Source: an uncultured bacterium
GTDB lineage: Bacteria; Actinomycetota; Actinomycetes; S36-B12
NCBI GenBank assembly: GCA_903934925.1
Contig: CAIZPS010000173.1
Coordinates: 1 to 33,062, forward strand
Direction of reading: 5' to 3'
DNA length: 33,062 nucleotides
The position numbers and the translations under genes were made by a program. Positions 31,817 through 33,062 of this stretch are shown here, piece by piece. Positions within the stretch are counted from its first letter, which is position 1; each line of letters starts with the position of its first letter. The notes under the pieces are model-generated. The model was not told the origin of the DNA. It was given only the letters and a program-made list of their open reading frames with translations, and ran no database searches.

Positions 31817-32587
31817 TCAGCGCAGGATGACGTCGAGAATTGGCGGTTCCTGGCGTCGGCCGGGGTTCAACTCGACCTCGTAGCCCTCGCCCTCGAGCGC
31901 GTCGAGAAGTCCGGTGACGTCCTTGGGTCGCCTGGTCATGGTGACGAGCGACCGCACGAGACGCCCTTTGGTCGCCTTGTTGTTGTGGCTGACGACCGTT
32001 CGCTTGCCCTGGCGCTCGTTGAGCACCCGCACAGTCACGGCCCGGCCGAGTGCCTCGTCCGGCACGGGTCCGAGGTTGGTGTAGACCCCCGAGCGCATGT
32101 CGACGATGAGGCCGGGCGTGTTCTCGAGAATCGACGAGATCGGCCCGCGCCAGACCGTGTGAAGGGGACCGATTCCCGGCAGGTTCACGTCACCACTCAG
32201 TCGGTACGCGGGGATGAGGTCGTCCGGGCGCACGAGTCCCCACAGCCCGGAGGCGATGGCCACCGACTCCCGGAGTCGACGGCGCCCGGCAGGTGGCAGC
32301 GTCGTCGCATCAAGAGCCTCGTAGAGAACCCCGGTGTAGATCTCAATCGCAGGCGCGCACGGCTCCGAGCGCAGCCGGGCGTCGACCCCGACCTCGCCTT
32401 GCTGTGTGGGCCCGAGTCCGAGCACGGCTGCGGCCGTGTCGACGTCGCCGCGGCACAGCGTGATCAGCGCTTCGAGCACCGTCCTGCGCGTTGAGGCGAG
32501 CGCCGGAAAGGACAGCGCGGCGGAACGCAGCCGGGGCCCGGACTCGGGGGCGGACTTCCCTTCGCTCGGAGGCAGCAGGATCAGCAT
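31817..32587 (-). CDS. yaaA: YaaA (UPF0246/DUF328) peroxide-stress protein
   Basis: A 256-residue protein. ATG 32587 begins with the family's MLILLPPSEGKSAPESGP, and a TAGCCT -10 box ends 7 nt upstream without an SD, so the mRNA is probably leaderless. A longer frame into rnpB is spurious. Conserved stretches include AIEIYTGVLYEAL, SGLWGLVRPDDLIPAYRLSG, VDMRSGVYTNLGP and VSHNNKATKGRLVRSL. In E. coli YaaA lowers free iron and binds DNA during peroxide stress. With the peroxiredoxin and ferritin/VIT1 genes this gives three peroxide- or iron-linked genes in the window, which need not be functionally tied. Confidence 0.92.
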   Translation of the reverse strand: MLILLPPSEGKSAPESGPRLRSAALSFPALASTRRTVLEALITLCRGDVDTAAAVLGLGPTQQGEVGVDARLRSEPCAPAIEIYTGVLYEALDATTLPPAGRRRLRESVAIASGLWGLVRPDDLIPAYRLSGDVNLPGIGPLHTVWRGPISSILENTPGLIVDMRSGVYTNLGPVPDEALGRAVTVRVLNERQGKRTVVSHNNKATKGRLVRSLVTMTRRPKDVTGLLDALEGEGYEVELNPGRRQEPPILDVILR

Positions 32588-32594
32588 GGCCGTC

Positions 32595-32600
32595 AGGCTA
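32595..32600 (-). promoter_or_regulatory. -10 box of a leaderless promoter (yaaA)
   Basis: TAGCCT reads on the minus strand at 32600-32595, 7 nt before ATG 32587. It lies in the -35 region of the divergent rnpB promoter. Confidence 0.5.
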
Positions 32601-32623
32601 GCGACGAAGGGGCCGCGACGGGG

Positions 32624-32629
32624 TACCCT
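32624..32629 (+). promoter_or_regulatory. -10 box of rnpB
   Basis: TACCCT lies 7 nt before the inferred 5' end of RNase P RNA (32637). No good -35 match is seen at the expected place (about 32601-32606). Confidence 0.5.
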
Positions 32630-32636
32630 GACGGCG

Positions 32637-33019
32637 GACGAGCCAGCCGGGTGATCGCGGCTCGGATCGCTTCGGTGATCCGGGTCGAGGAAAGTCCGGA
32701 CTCCACAGGGCAGGGTGGTGGGTAACGCCCACCCGGGGTGACCCGCGGGAAAGTGCCACAGAGAACAGACCGCCGTGAGCAATCACGGTAAGGGTGAAAC
32801 GGTGGTGTAAGAGACCACCAGCGCTGCAGGTGACTGCGGCGGCTCGGTAAACCCCACCCGGAGCAAGGTCAGAAGGGCTGGGCAACCAGCCTGCGCAGGT
32901 GAGCGGCCCGCTCGATGCCTGCGGGTAGACCGCACCAGGCTGCCGGCAACGGCAGTCGCAGATGGATGATCACCGGCCAGTTCGCTGGTCACAGAATCCG
33001 GCTTACAGGCTGGCTCGTC
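32637..33019 (+). ncRNA. rnpB: RNase P RNA (class A)
   Basis: A complete gene of about 383 nt. The P1 helix is formed by GACGAGCCAGCC (32637-32648) and its exact complement GGCTGGCTCGTC (33008-33019). The universally conserved GAGGAAAGTCC (32687-32697) follows, then ACAGAGAACAGACCGCC, a GGTGAAA/GTAAGAGACCACC region, and near the 3' end ACAGAATCCGGCTTAC (32991-33006), which matches the conserved ACAGAA-x-CCGGCUUAC. This RNA is the catalytic part of the enzyme that trims tRNA 5' ends. The short tail after 33019 (43 nt) holds nothing that I recognise. Confidence 0.97.
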
Positions 33020-33062
33020 CCCCCAGTCTCCTGCTCGTCGAGTGGTGAGTTGTGTGGGCGAC

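Noticed and set aside
32588-32782. N-terminal extension of yaaA into rnpB
   Set aside because: The conserved protein starts at ATG 32587 with a -10 box right upstream; the longer frame would translate antisense RNase P RNA.

Overview
The window is GC-rich bacterial DNA with the gene set and order of an actinobacterium. The main evidence is a fasR-fabD-fabH-acpP-fabF-accD type II fatty-acid cluster, a homodimeric-type aceE next to DUF3052 and an AhpE-like peroxiredoxin, a DUF3145 gene, a fused RNase H/acid phosphatase of the Rv2228c type, and a class A RNase P RNA. Several genes also lack a Shine-Dalgarno sequence and have a TANNNT -10 box exactly 6-7 nt before the start codon, the leaderless layout common in actinobacteria. 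I cannot name the genus.

Positions 1-5067 hold the end of a RidA-family gene, a small cupin, a TSUP (TauE/SafE) permease, a leucine-rich-repeat-variant protein, a LemA/DUF2207 membrane pair and a small membrane protein. A 3 x 40 bp tandem repeat (5131-5250) follows. Positions 5247-9729 carry an APC amino-acid permease with an extra C-terminal soluble domain, a leaderless DUF4287/DUF1801 protein, a 36-residue Cys-rich microprotein preceded by a mutated duplicate of its own start, a GAF-LuxR regulator and a class F-like sortase. Positions 9868-15132 carry a helical protein of unknown function, a peptidase E gene broken by an in-frame TAG, a TDT-family exporter behind a CsoR/CstR-like operator, a PLP decarboxylase, a GAP/Sap-type membrane protein and DUF3145.

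From 25730 down to 15296 the minus strand is one metabolic block: aceE (pyruvate to acetyl-CoA), a ferritin-like/VIT1 iron protein, fasR (PucR-type regulator), fabD, fabH, acpP, fabF and accD. Many junctions overlap or nearly touch (TGATG between aceE and the iron protein, ATGA between fabD and fabH, 1 nt between fabF and accD). FabD carries an unusual C-terminal biotinyl-like domain without the biotin lysine. A perfect 17-bp inverted repeat lies between fasR and fabD, and strong hairpins separate acpP from fabF.

From 26008 to the end are DUF3052, the peroxiredoxin, a P-type metal ATPase whose stop codon lies inside an antisense tRNA-Val gene, then nif3, a coiled-coil zinc-ribbon protein and RNase H/phosphatase as a tight operon, yaaA on the opposite strand, and a complete rnpB. 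Most of the window is conserved housekeeping DNA. The best leads are the FabD fusion, the CstR-like operator, the microprotein duplication and the fasR-fabD inverted repeat.
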